The position numbers and the translations under genes were made by a program. This document shows, piece after piece, positions 1 to 10,400 of a stretch of DNA of 50,460 nucleotides. Within the stretch, counting starts at the first letter, position 1; the number at the start of each line of letters is the position of its first letter. The notes under the pieces are model-generated. The model was not told where the DNA came from. It was given only the letters and a program-made list of their open reading frames with translations, and did no database searches. The stretch comes from Verrucomicrobiota bacterium (GTDB taxonomy: Bacteria > Verrucomicrobiota > Verrucomicrobiia > Limisphaerales > JACRJZ01): contig JACRJZ010000120.1 of NCBI GenBank assembly GCA_016219875.1, positions 1 to 50,460 on the forward strand, given 5' to 3'.

Positions 1-3000
1 GCGTTCCCCGATCCATCACTCACGTTGTAGGTCACCGTGTACGTCCCCACCACATTCGGGTTCACCGGGTTCACCGTCACAATCTGGCTCGTCAGGTTTC
101 CACCGCAGTTGTCGCTCGCCGTCGCTCCGGCATCGGCGTGGGTCCCGTGGCATTCCACCGTCACTGGACTCACGCCCAGCAGTGCGATCACCGGCTTGAC
201 GGTGTCATGCACCTTGACGATCTGGGTCTGGCTCACGCTGTTGGACGCAGCGTCCGTGTAGGTCCAGACGACCGTGTAGTCGCCTTCGGGCAGGTTGCTC
301 AAAGCGTTGGTCGTCGTCCCGATAATGGTTCCGGCGCAGGCGTCGGTCGCCGTCGGCGGCGTCAGGGTCACTGTGCCTCCGCACTCGCCGATCACGTCCG
401 GGAGGCTGGCCACGTTCGGCACGGGCGGCTCCACGTCCTGAACGATCACCGTCCGAGTGACCTGGACGGCGGGATTACCGGCGGCGTCGCTCACGTTGTA
501 AGTCACGGTGTAGGTGCCCGGGACGTTCACGTTCACCGGGTTGGCGGTGACGATCTGGGCCGTGATGTTTCCGCCGCAATTGTCGTTGGCCGTCGCGCCC
601 GCGTCCGTGTAGGTGCCGTGGCAGTCCACGGTCACCGGGCTGACTCCAAGCAAGGCGATGACCGGCGGAGCGGCATCCACCACCGTGACGGTGGCGGTGC
701 AACTGGCCTCGTTGCCGGCTGCGTCTTCGACGGTGAGGGTGACGCTGTTGTTGCCGAGGTTCGAGCAGTTGAAATCCGTTTTGCTCAGACTCCTCTCTGT
801 GATCGCGCAATTGTCAGTGCTGCCGTCGTCCACTTGGGCCGGCAGAAGGGTCGCCTGGCCCGTTGCGTCCAACGTCAGGGTGACGTTCTTGCAGCGCGCC
901 ACGGGGGCTTCACTGTCGGTGACGGTGACAGAGAAGTGGCAGTCGCTGACGTAGCCCTCGCCGTCGGTGACGCTGATGATCAACGGGGTCACTCCGCCGG
1001 GGAAGTTCGCAGGACTCGTCACCACGGTACCATTGGTGGTCTTGGTCACCACGCTGATGATCGTGCAACCATTCGGCAACGGCACAGTCCATGAGACATC
1101 GCTCCTGCTGCACTGCCCCGGGTCGAGGCTGGTCACAATATTGGTCTGACACGGAACATCCAGCGCCAACGTGTCCACGGCCACTTGGTCAATCAAGGAG
1201 CCGTTGCCCGGCGCCGTGATTATGACCGACTCCGAGGCCGGCGAAGGTGGCCCCACGCGGAGGATCGACTGCACCACGACCCACTGGGCACCGAAGGTCG
1301 TGGTTTCGATGACTTGCTGCTGCTCACTGACCAGCGTTCCGCCGGCGAGGGAGGCGCTGGAGTTGTTGGTATAGACAAACGAGTCGCGGTATTGGGTGAC
1401 TTGGACCCGGACGTATTTGTAGGCACCACTCGAAGCCGAGAGCGTGTTGGGAATGTTCAGGGTGATCGTGCCGTTGGATCCCAAATCCCAGAGACCCTGC
1501 CGGCAGCCGTAGAACGAGATCTGGTCAATCCACCCTGAACTGTAGGGTCCCAAGCCGACGTTGGCCGATGGACTGCCATAGGCATTGCTGACCTGAGCCG
1601 GCGGGATCGCAGCCGAAACGTTTGCGCCGAAGACCCATTGTTGGAAAGTGCTGTCGGCCTGGCCGCGCCAGCAAGGCCGGAAGCCACTGACATCGCCGGT
1701 CAAATCCCGCACCGTCACGGTAAAGGTGCAAGGGCTGGAAACGTTGCCCGAAGCGTCCCGCGCGGTGCAACTCACTGTGGTCACACCCACGGCAAAGAGC
1801 GAGCCGCTGGGCGGGGCGCAGACCGTGGCGGCGCCGGAGCAGTTGTCGGAGCCCGTCGCCGTGAAATTGACGACCGCGCCGCACTGGGCTGGATCACGGT
1901 TCACCGTCATGTCCGCCGGGCAGACCACCGTCGGCGGGACGGACTCGCGGACGATGACCTTGAAGACGCAGGTCTTGGTGCCGCCGTCGGCGCCCTGGAT
2001 CACGACGGTAATCGCATTGGTTCCCACGGGCAGCGTCGAGCCGCTGAGGGGCGTGGAGGTCACGTTGGTGATCGTGCAGCCATTCACCTGCGGCAAAGTC
2101 CAAGTGACGTTAGCCTTGGTGCATTGGCCCGGATCGGCGTCCACGGTCATGTCAGACGGACAGGGGAAATCGACGGAGAACGTGTCCACCGCCACTTGAT
2201 CAATCAGGGCACCCCCGGCTGGAGCCGTGATCACAACCGCCTCCGAAGCCGGGGTTGGCGGACCCAAGCGCCAGACCGTCAATTCCGTCACCCACTGTGC
2301 GCCGAAGGTGGTGGTTTCCAGCGTTTGTAGCTGCTGGCTGAGGAGGGTTCCGCCCGCAATGGAGACGGCGGCGTTGGCGATGTAAAGGCTCGCATCCCGG
2401 TACTGGGTGACCTGGACCCGAACGTATTTGTAAGAATCACTCGATCCGGCAGGCGTGTTGGGAATGTTGAGAGTCAGAGTGCCGCTGCGACCCAAGTCCC
2501 AAATGCCCTGCCGGCAGCCATAGAACGCATTCTGGTTGATCCAGCCCGAACTGAAGGTGCCCGGCACGATGCCGCCCTGCGAGGCCCCGTAAGGATTGGT
2601 CACGATCTCCGGCACGAGGGCGCTCGGGTTGCCTTGCAGGCCAAAGAGCCACTGTTGAAAAGTGCTCCCGGCCTGCCCACGCCAACAAGGACGAAACGCG
2701 ACAATGTCCCCATCGCCACCGGCTGATCCCCGCGTGTCCACGACAACTTGGTCGATGTGCGCCAAGTGGCTCGCATCGCTGCTGATGGTAATGGTTTCGG
2801 CGGTCGGAGAAGGTTGAACCAGCCAGACCGTGTTCGTGGTCTTCCACGTTCCTCCAAAAACGGATTGGTTATTGATCACCGCCGAACTGATCAGCGTGCC
2901 CCCCGGGACAGAGATGGAAGGCGCAACAAAGTTGAGTTGCGCCTGCTCAAAGAACGTCACCTGCACCTGCACGTACTTCCACGGGCCGGCCGTGTTCGGA

Positions 3001-3323
3001 ATGGTCAAACTGATCTGGCCGGATTGGCCGATGTCCCACACGCCCGTCCGCGGGCCAAACGAATCGCTGACCCAGCCTTGGCCAAACGAGCCGACAGTGA
3101 TCGCCGCTTGGGGCAGGCCGTTGGGATTGGTGTACTGCTCGGGCGTGACCGGGTTGTTGGCGTTGGTGAAAGACCAGTTTTGGTAGGTAGTGCTGGGCTG
3201 ACCCCGCCAGCAGGGCGGAAACGAGTCCTCCGCACGGCTGCTCGAGAGGGGAAGCAGGATCGATGCGGCCAGCGCTGCCGCGGTCAGTTTCCAGGTTGGC
3301 TTCTTCATAATCGTCATGACCAT
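1..3323 (-). CDS. Large secreted multidomain protein with HYR/Ig-like domains and three copies of an unrecognised domain; C-terminus beyond window
   Basis: Open for about 1107 codons to the left edge; I checked the frame at several points and it is unbroken. In-frame ATGs lie at 3323, 3317 and 3308; the last begins MKKPTWKLTAAALAAS, a typical Sec signal peptide, so the exact start is uncertain and no strong Shine-Dalgarno sequence decides it. Three copies of a ~165-residue domain follow (about 3220-2735, 2700-2185 and 1685-1170), each opening with CWRGQ..ST.Q.W and closing with LIDQVAVDT or IDQVVVDT. Between and after them are HYR-type repeats (CP.DMTV....QC...V.WT) and later Ig-like repeats of DUF5011 type (PVIALLGVSPVTV...DAGATA.DNCGG). 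No catalytic residues are recognised, so a surface or extracellular binding or structural role is inferred. It lies downstream of two secreted-protein genes on the same strand, with 247 bp before it. Confidence 0.85.
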   Translation of the reverse strand, partial: MVMTIMKKPTWKLTAAALAASILLPLSSSRAEDSFPPCWRGQPSTTYQNWSFTNANNPVTPEQYTNPNGLPQAAITVGSFGQGWVSDSFGPRTGVWDIGQSGQISLTIPNTAGPWKYVQVQVTFFEQAQLNFVAPSISVPGGTLISSAVINNQSVFGGTWKTTNTVWLVQPSPTAETITISSDASHLAHIDQVVVDTRGSAGGDGDIVAFRPCWRGQAGSTFQQWLFGLQGNPSALVPEIVTNPYGASQGGIVPGTFSSGWINQNAFYGCRQGIWDLGRSGTLTLNIPNTPAGSSDSYKYVRVQVTQYRDASLYIANAAVSIAGGTLLSQQLQTLETTTFGAQWVTELTVWRLGPPTPASEAVVITAPAGGALIDQVAVDTFSVDFPCPSDMTVDADPGQCTKANVTWTLPQVNGCTITNVTSTPLSGSTLPVGTNAITVVIQGADGGTKTCVFKVIVRESVPPTVVCPADMTVNRDPAQCGAVVNFTATGSDNCSGAATVCAPPSGSLFAVGVTTVSCTARDASGNVSSPCTFTVTVRDLTGDVSGFRPCWRGQADSTFQQWVFGANVSAAIPPAQVSNAYGSPSANVGLGPYSSGWIDQISFYGCRQGLWDLGSNGTITLNIPNTLSASSGAYKYVRVQVTQYRDSFVYTNNSSASLAGGTLVSEQQQVIETTTFGAQWVVVQSILRVGPPSPASESVIITAPGNGSLIDQVAVDTLALDVPCQTNIVTSLDPGQCSRSDVSWTVPLPNGCTIISVVTKTTNGTVVTSPANFPGGVTPLIISVTDGEGYVSDCHFSVTVTDSEAPVARCKNVTLTLDATGQATLLPAQVDDGSTDNCAITERSLSKTDFNCSNLGNNSVTLTVEDAAGNEASCTATVTVVDAAPPVIALLGVSPVTVDCHGTYTDAGATANDNCGGNITAQIVTANPVNVNVPGTYTVTYNVSDAAGNPAVQVTRTVIVQDVEPPVPNVASLPDVIGECGGTVTLTPPTATDACAGTIIGTTTNALSNLPEGDYTVVWTYTDAASNSVSQTQIVKVHDTVKPVIALLGVSPVTVECHGTHADAGATASDNCGGNLTSQIVTVNPVNPNVVGTYTVTYNVSDGSGN

Positions 3324-3570
3324 CTTTAGTTTTTCATCACACTGCACAGAACTTTCTGCCATCACTCGCGACGCCACCACCACCGGCGCTCCGGCTCATG
3401 GCCCATCCGGGCCAAGGTGCCTTGCCGAACCCAGACCAACTCCACGACCCACTCGGGTCAACCATCCTTCGGCCACGGCCGCCTTCAGGTCCCGGCCCTC
3501 TCCCTATTTTGAAGGAAAGAGGGAGCCAAGGAGGGACGAAGGCTCATGGAACCTGCGTCGCCTGGCGACC

Positions 3571-4368
3571 TTACGGCAGCTTGAGTCGATAGAACCGGGA
3601 ACCGCCTGAAGCATCCACGGTCACGGACTGCGTCTCACCCTGGACTTGAACCGGCTCCGTCACGGGACTCCACTCGACCGAATCGCCGGACAGGCTCGGA
3701 CTGGACTCCAACACGACATCGCCGGCACTGGCCGGCCAAGAGATTTCCACGCGAGAACCGTCCGCACTCGCTGCACGGATGGCCAATTGTGGACCCGTCA
3801 CCACGGCGGACCCGCTCATCTCGATCGACACTTGGTCCACCAAAGAGCCGTCTTCGGCCCCGGTGATCTCAACGGCGTCGGCGGTCGCCCCGGCCGCCAC
3901 CTGCCATTCGGTTTCCGACACGATCCATTCACCCAGAGTGGTGGTGGAGGCTTGCGAAGTCCTCGTGCTCAGCCGGGTGGCGCCCGACACAGACACCGTG
4001 GCGAGCCGGTCGTAGATGCCGCCGTCCTGGTATTGCACCACCCGGACGGTGAGGCGGCGGGCCGTGCCTGAAGCGGCGCCCGCACGAGCAGGAGTCCGCA
4101 GGGTGATGACACCGCGCTGACCCAAGTCCCAGACGCCTTCTGCCGCGCCCAAGGCGGTCGAGTTGGCGCGCCAAGGGGAGGCGAAGCGGCCAGGAGCAAT
4201 GCGGGCCTGAGCGCCGGCGCTCGCCGCGGCACCGTCGGCGACGACCAGGTTGTCACCAGTGCGGAAGTCCCATTGCTGGGCCACGGTCTGGGCCTGCGCG
4301 GCGCCGGCACCGATAGCGAAGGCCGCCACTGCGAGAAGCGCCGTTGTTCGATTCATTGCGTTCTTCAT
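3571..4368 (-). CDS. Secreted 265-aa protein carrying one copy of the unrecognised domain plus a C-terminal FYRLKLP module
   Basis: Start chosen at the ATG at 4368 because GGAG (4375-4378) sits six bases upstream; a longer frame opens at 4389. The N-terminus (MKNAMNRTTALLAVAAFAIG...AQA) is a signal peptide. Residues ~30-195 match the domain repeated three times in the next gene downstream: QQWDF, then GVWDLGQRGVITL, VRVVQYQDGGIY, TTTLGEW and GSLVDQVS. The last ~75 residues end in GGSRFYRLKLP, a tail style also seen in two other secreted proteins of this window. No catalytic motif is visible. The gene begins 46 bp after the stop of the 3710-aa protein, so co-transcription is likely. Function unknown; extracellular carbohydrate or surface binding would be a guess. 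Confidence 0.85.
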   Translation of the reverse strand: MKNAMNRTTALLAVAAFAIGAGAAQAQTVAQQWDFRTGDNLVVADGAAASAGAQARIAPGRFASPWRANSTALGAAEGVWDLGQRGVITLRTPARAGAASGTARRLTVRVVQYQDGGIYDRLATVSVSGATRLSTRTSQASTTTLGEWIVSETEWQVAAGATADAVEITGAEDGSLVDQVSIEMSGSAVVTGPQLAIRAASADGSRVEISWPASAGDVVLESSPSLSGDSVEWSPVTEPVQVQGETQSVTVDASGGSRFYRLKLP

Positions 4369-4414
4369 AAGTGTCTCCGTTCTTTGCATGGAGGTTACGG
4401 TTTCAGGGCGACGC

Positions 4415-7400
4415 TTATTGAGGATCGCCGTCGGTGAACCAGTTCAGGTAGAGGACGAAGTAGTCGTAGAAGGCCACTTGTCCGTCGCCGTTCACGTCTG
4501 CGACCGGGTTGGTCGTGAGCCAGTTGGTGCCCATGATGACGTAGTCGTCGTTCTGGACCCGGTTGTCGTTGTTATAGTCACCGCCGCGCAACTGCTTGGT
4601 GGTGGTGAAGTTCACGTTCGCCGCTTGGCCGTTGGCGTTGAGCGGCAGGGCCACTTTGGAGCGCAAGTTCCACGCGGTCTTCGCACTGAGGGCGTTGGCG
4701 GTGGCCGGAATGCCGACCAGCGAGTAGCTGAACGTGTCGCCCGAGACATTGGTCAGAGTCACCGTCCAAGTCGCCAGCACATTGGTGCCGAAGGTCGGAT
4801 GGTTGGTCGTGGCCACGAACGTAACGAGGCGCGAGTGGTTGACGCTCGTCCCGGTGCCGGTGAAGCCCTGGAGTTGGACCAAGCCGGTGACTTCAGAGTT
4901 GTCCACACAGAGCGTGAACGTCCGGGCCGTGCTGTGGCAACTGTCGGCCGCAAGCACGGTGGCGGTCCATGTGCCCCGGGTCGTAGCCGCGGTGACCGTC
5001 CAGCGATAGTTAAAGGTCCCGGTCGGGCTTTCATTCACCAACACAGCGGTGTTCGTGCCCGTCAGGTTGGTGAGGGTGACGCTCGGTGCACCGCCCGTCA
5101 GCCCGCAGTCGTCGCTGGCTTGGACGGTGATGGTGACATCGCCCACGACCACCGATTGGGTGCCGCAGATGCCGTTCATCACGTTCACCGTGCCTTGCTG
5201 GGCGGTGATGGTGCCGATGACCGGCGCGTTGGCATCGGTCGTGGTGTACACCGCCGCCGAGGCGAGCGGCGTCACGTTGCCGGCCATATCTCGAGCCGTG
5301 ACAGAGATTGTGCGCGTGCAACCCACCAGAGTGCTGGTCACGATTTTGACCAGATTCGCCGCTGGCGTGCAGTTATCGCTCGCGATGGTGGCCGCCTTGG
5401 CTGCTTCTTCTGCGGCCTCCTGCGTCGCATAGCAGGCGTTGATGGTGCCGGCGACCACAGTCGGCGCTTGGGTGTCCTGGGTTGGACCCTGGATGGTGAT
5501 GGTCTGGGTCTGCTGGGTGAAGTTTCCAGCCTGGTCCGTCGCTTGATAGGTCCGGTCGATCAAGGTATAGCAAGGCGACGTGTTGGTCGTAGCGCCCAGG
5601 TAGGTGATCACCGGCGTGCCGCAGTTGTCAGTCGCCGCCAAATTGCCGACCGGTTCCACCGGTGGCACCTGGCTCTCGGCAGCCACGGTGACGTTGCTGG
5701 GGAAGACCGTGAAGGTGGGCGGCGTGCTGTCCAGCACGATCACCTTGAAGGTGCAATTGGTGGCGTTGTTGTTGGCATCTGTGGCGGTGTAGGTGACCAG
5801 GTTTGTTCCGACGTGGAACCGATCGCCCGGGGCCGCCGTGCGGGCGAGCGTCACCTGGGTGCACGTGTCCGCCGCCGTCGGCTCCGTCCACGTCACGATC
5901 GTGTCACAAGCATTGGTCCCTTCGCCGGTCATCACGATGATGTCCGTCGGGCAACCCGACATCGACGGCGGGACGTTGTCCACGACCGTCACCGTGAAGG
6001 TGCACACCGTTGTCAGGCCCACGCTATCGGTGGCCGCATAGGTGACCGTGGTGGTGCCCAGGTTAAACGAAGTACCCGGATTGTGGCTGGCCGTGAAGCC
6101 GGTGAGAGAGCAATTGTCGCTCGGGGTCGGCGGCGTCCAACTGACCACGGCCGTGCAGCCACTGGCATTGGCGGACACAACCATGTTGGTGGGACAACCC
6201 GTGAAGACCGGCGGCGTCGTGTCCGTCACGGTGACCGTGAAGGTGCAAGTGGCCGGGTTGCCCGCCGCGTCGCGGAAGACATAGACCACGAGGGTATTGC
6301 CAACCGGGAAGGCGTCGCCCGGATTCCAGATGGAGGTGCGCGAGATATTCTGCGGGGCCGTGCAGTTGTCCGTCGCCGTGGGCGGCGTCCACGTCACGAT
6401 GGCCGTGCAGTTCGCGCGGCCAGGGCCGGTCGAGGCCGCAATGTTGGCCGGGCAACCACTGATGAGCGGCGCCGTCCGATCCGTCACCGTCACGGTGAAG
6501 GTGCATTGGGCCGTGAGGCCGACGGCGTCGGTCACTTCATAGACCACCGTGTTGATGCCGACCGGGAAGCGGGAGCCGCTGGCCAGGCCGGACTTCAGGA
6601 CCGTGACCGCTCCGGGGCAATTGTCCGTACCGCCGGGGACCGTGTAAGTGACGACCTTGCCGCAGGTCGTGTCGTTGGCGTCGGTGTCCACGGCGATGTT
6701 CTGCGTGCAGTTCGTGAACCACGGCGGCGTGGTATCAAGGACGGTCACGCTGAAGCTGCAATCGGCGGAGTTGCCCGAGGCATCCGTCACCCGGAAGGTG
6801 TTGACGGTGGTGCCAACCGGGAAGAGCGCGCCGTTCGTCAAGCCGGCGATTTGCGCCGTGCTCGCGCCAGGGCAAGTGTCGATGCCGATGGGCGCGGCGA
6901 AGGTCACGATCGTGCCGCACTTGTCAGGATCGCTGCTGACGGTGATGTCAGGCGGACAGCCGTCGTTGTCGCGGAGGCGCTTCACTTGGTCCTGCGTCAA
7001 CGCGCTGTTAAAGACCATGATTTCGTCAAGCTGGCCCTTGAAGAGTCTGGCCGTGGTGCCGTCGGTGCCAATCAAGAACGCCGCGGGGCTGATGGCCGTG
7101 CCGAGGGCGGCGGAACCCACCGCCACGCCGTCCTTGTAGTAGCCCAGCACGCCGGCCGCACGCACCACGGCAAAGTGGTGCCAAGCGCCGTCGCTGAATC
7201 CGCCGGCCGTCGATTCGGCCAGAGCGCCGAACTGGAGCTTGCCACTGACGGCATTGACAAAGAGTGCCGGGCCAGTGCTGTCAAAGCTGAACACCGTCCG
7301 TTGCTGGTTCGTATCACTCGTCTTGAGCCAGCCGGTCACCGAGAAGTCGCCGGTGCTGAAGGCCATGCCGCTGGCCCCCGCGCTCAGGGACTGGCTGGTG

Positions 7401-10400
7401 CCGTCCAAGCTGAAGGCTTGGCCAAACTGGCCCGCCGCGTAGGCCGCCGTGCCGGTCCAGGTGGCGCTGTTGCCATCGCGGGAGTCGTTCGGATTACCGT
7501 CGGCTTTCCACCAACTCACAGCGGAGTCTGAGACCTTGACGAAGGTCGGCGGTTCGACGTCATGCACGATAACGCTCTGGAGGCAGACCGCACTGTTGGT
7601 CCAGTCGTCGGTAGCGATGTTGGTGATGGTGGTGGTGCCCACCGGATAGGGGGCGGTGATGGCCAGGCCGTCACTGCGGATGCGCACTACGGTCGGAGCC
7701 GAGTCGCAATTATCCGTGGCGGTCGCGATGCCCGGATCGACAGCAACGGAGCATTGGCCCGCCGGCACGTTGGTCGTGATCGCAGCCGGGCACACCACGC
7801 TGGGCGCAGCGTTGTCGATCTTCACCGAGTAGGTGGCGGCCAACTCGACCGGCGTTTCGTTGTTGCAGGCGTCCTTCGCCACGACCTTGATGATCCAGTC
7901 GCAGGTTTGGCCGACTTGGGCGCTGATGGCGCGCTTCGTGAGGTTTGTCGGAGCCGTGCAATTGTCGCTCGCCGTGGTCGCGGCGAAGCATGCAGCTTCC
8001 GCCTCCGTCACCGAGACGTAGAACATGGAACTGAGGCTGCCCGTGCTGACGGTCGGCGGCACGGTCTCCTGCAGGTTGATGGTCTGGCTGAAGAAGATCG
8101 TGTTGAAGCAGCTATCCCAAATCGTGTAGGTGCGGGTAACGACGACGGGGCAAGTGCCTTGGGCGCTGTCCTGATAGTAAACCGAGATACCGGCGTCGCC
8201 ACAGGCATCGCTGACTTGGCCGCCTTCGGCCCGGAAGGTCGCCACGGAGATCTGGGTCGGCGCCGCCTGATAGGGCAGGAGGGACTTGTTGGGGGTGCCC
8301 AACTCGGCCACCCCGCACGCCACGTAGTTGGTCGTGGTGATGATGGACGCCACCGGGGCGGTCGTGTCGATGATGTTGATCGTCTGGGTGAGGGGGGTTG
8401 AGTTGCCACACGGGTCACGCACCACAAACGTGCGGGTAATCTCCACCACGTTCGGGCACACAGGCGCGCCCAGCGTGTCGCTGTACCAGACGCCCGTGAC
8501 GTTGGTATCCAGGGGACATCCCGGCGTGTTGTTGATGATCCACGCGTTGACGTAGTCCAGGTTGTCAATCCGGGTGGAACTCGGGCTGTAGGCCGGGTGC
8601 GGGCTGGGCACGCTTGCGGTCGAACAGCCTTCGGCCGTGATGACGGCCTGCGCCAGCCGGACATCCGGCGCCGTCGTGTCGTTGATCGTGAACGTCACGT
8701 CCGACATGGCCGTGCTGTTTCCACAGTCATCCAGCGCCCACAGATGACGGATCACCGTAACCGGGCAACTGCCGCTCGCGCTGTCTTGGTAAAGGATGCT
8801 CACGCCGCCGCAGGAGTCGCTGGCGTCAGAGCCAGGCACGGCCGCCTGCAGTTGCGCCAGGGTCATGGTGCCGCCAGCCGCGCTGTAGGGCTGGTGCGGG
8901 CTGCCGATGGCTGCCGTGCTGCATCCTTCCAGGGCGAAGCTGCGATCCGGCGAATTCACCACCGTCGGCGCAATTTCGTCCCGGACCAGGATGATCTGCG
9001 AATGCGTACTCACGTTGGACGGCACCGCGCTGTCCCAACTCACCCACGTGCGGAGGAGGCGGCTCTTGACAAAGTCGTTGGCATCTCCGCACAGGCCCGG
9101 CACCGACTCGAAGTCGTAAGCCGTGGCGCTGATGGCCGGCGATTTGAGGGTGATCATGAAGGCATCGACGTTGCCGGTGAAGTCCACCCAGTTGCCGGTG
9201 ATATCGCCGGCCTGCAAGCGCACGCCACCTTGGCCGGACGCGGGGTTGACAATCCGGGCGGACGGATGCGCGATGAGGTAGTTGGCGAGGGACTTCGCCC
9301 CCGGACCCGGCGAGGCTTCCGTGGGGTGGAACTGCGACCACCATGCGCCTTTGAGGGCGCTCCACTCCTGCCACGTGCCATTGGCGATGGAGCCGCCGTT
9401 TTGAATGGGAGTGCCATTGTAGCCGTTCAGTTGGTAGCGCGGCTCGAAGTAGAGAATGTCGTCGAACACGTCGTTGCCGTCCGTGTCCACGAACAGGATG
9501 AGAGACACCGCTTCGTCACCCAGGCGCGCCTCGCGGTAAGCGTAGTACCGGATTTCCGTGAGGTTCGAGAGGTACTGGCCGTGCCAGTTGCCCGATTGGA
9601 TTGAAGCAAAGCCGTTATTCGTCACCCGCAACTCGGCACTTCCGCCGGGGAGAGGCGTCACGTTGGGCCCGGAGACGAGCCCGGCGTCACTGTTGCTGCT
9701 GACCAGGAAGGACCAGCCATCCATGTTGGCCGGCGAGATTTCGATGAACGTCCCCATCAGGTTGGTCGGGACGGAGGCCTGGCCACCGCAGACGTCCACC
9801 GCGCTCGCGGCACCCGTGATGTTAGTGGTGGTCGCGTCCGTGCAGGCAACATTGGTGTCCGCAACGCTGATGAGCGGACCGGTGCGGTCCACCAACCAGA
9901 CGGTGAAGCTGCGGGCAGCACTCTCGTTGCCGGCCAGATCGCGGGCCACGCAGGTCACCACCGTGCTGGGGGCCGAGAACGTGGAGCCGGACGGCGGCGT
10001 GCAGATGAAGATCGGCGTAGTCTGATCACACGAATCCGTGCCGGTCAGTTGATCGTAATTCACCGTCGTGCCCGTCAGGCCGCAGGCCGTCGTGATGTCC
10101 GCCGGTTGCGGGAAGTTCGGCGGCGTCGTGTCCGAGACGGTGTAGGTCTGGCTGACAGGCGCCGAGGTGTTCCCGACCACGTCCCTCGTCTGCCAGAACC
10201 GCGTGACCGTGTACTGGCCCGGGCTTTGGCCGGATTGCACCAAGTCCCAATTCGTGAGGGTGAGCAACGCGGTCGGCGTGCAGTTGTCGCTCAGCACGGT
10301 CGGAGGATCGAAGACCAGGCTGCTGGGCGTGACCGGGCAGTTCGTCGTCCGCGGTCCACCCTGGCCACTGAGGGTCGGCGGCGTCGTGTCCAGAACCGTG

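Noticed and set aside
3485..3535. Hairpin CCCTCT...AGAGGG as terminator behind the 265-aa gene
   Set aside because: Stem is short and no T-run follows on the minus strand; weak evidence.
4250..7531. 1093-aa plus-strand frame
   Set aside because: Antisense to the giant secreted protein; low-complexity R/G/H/V-rich translation typical of GC-rich shadow frames, no family features.
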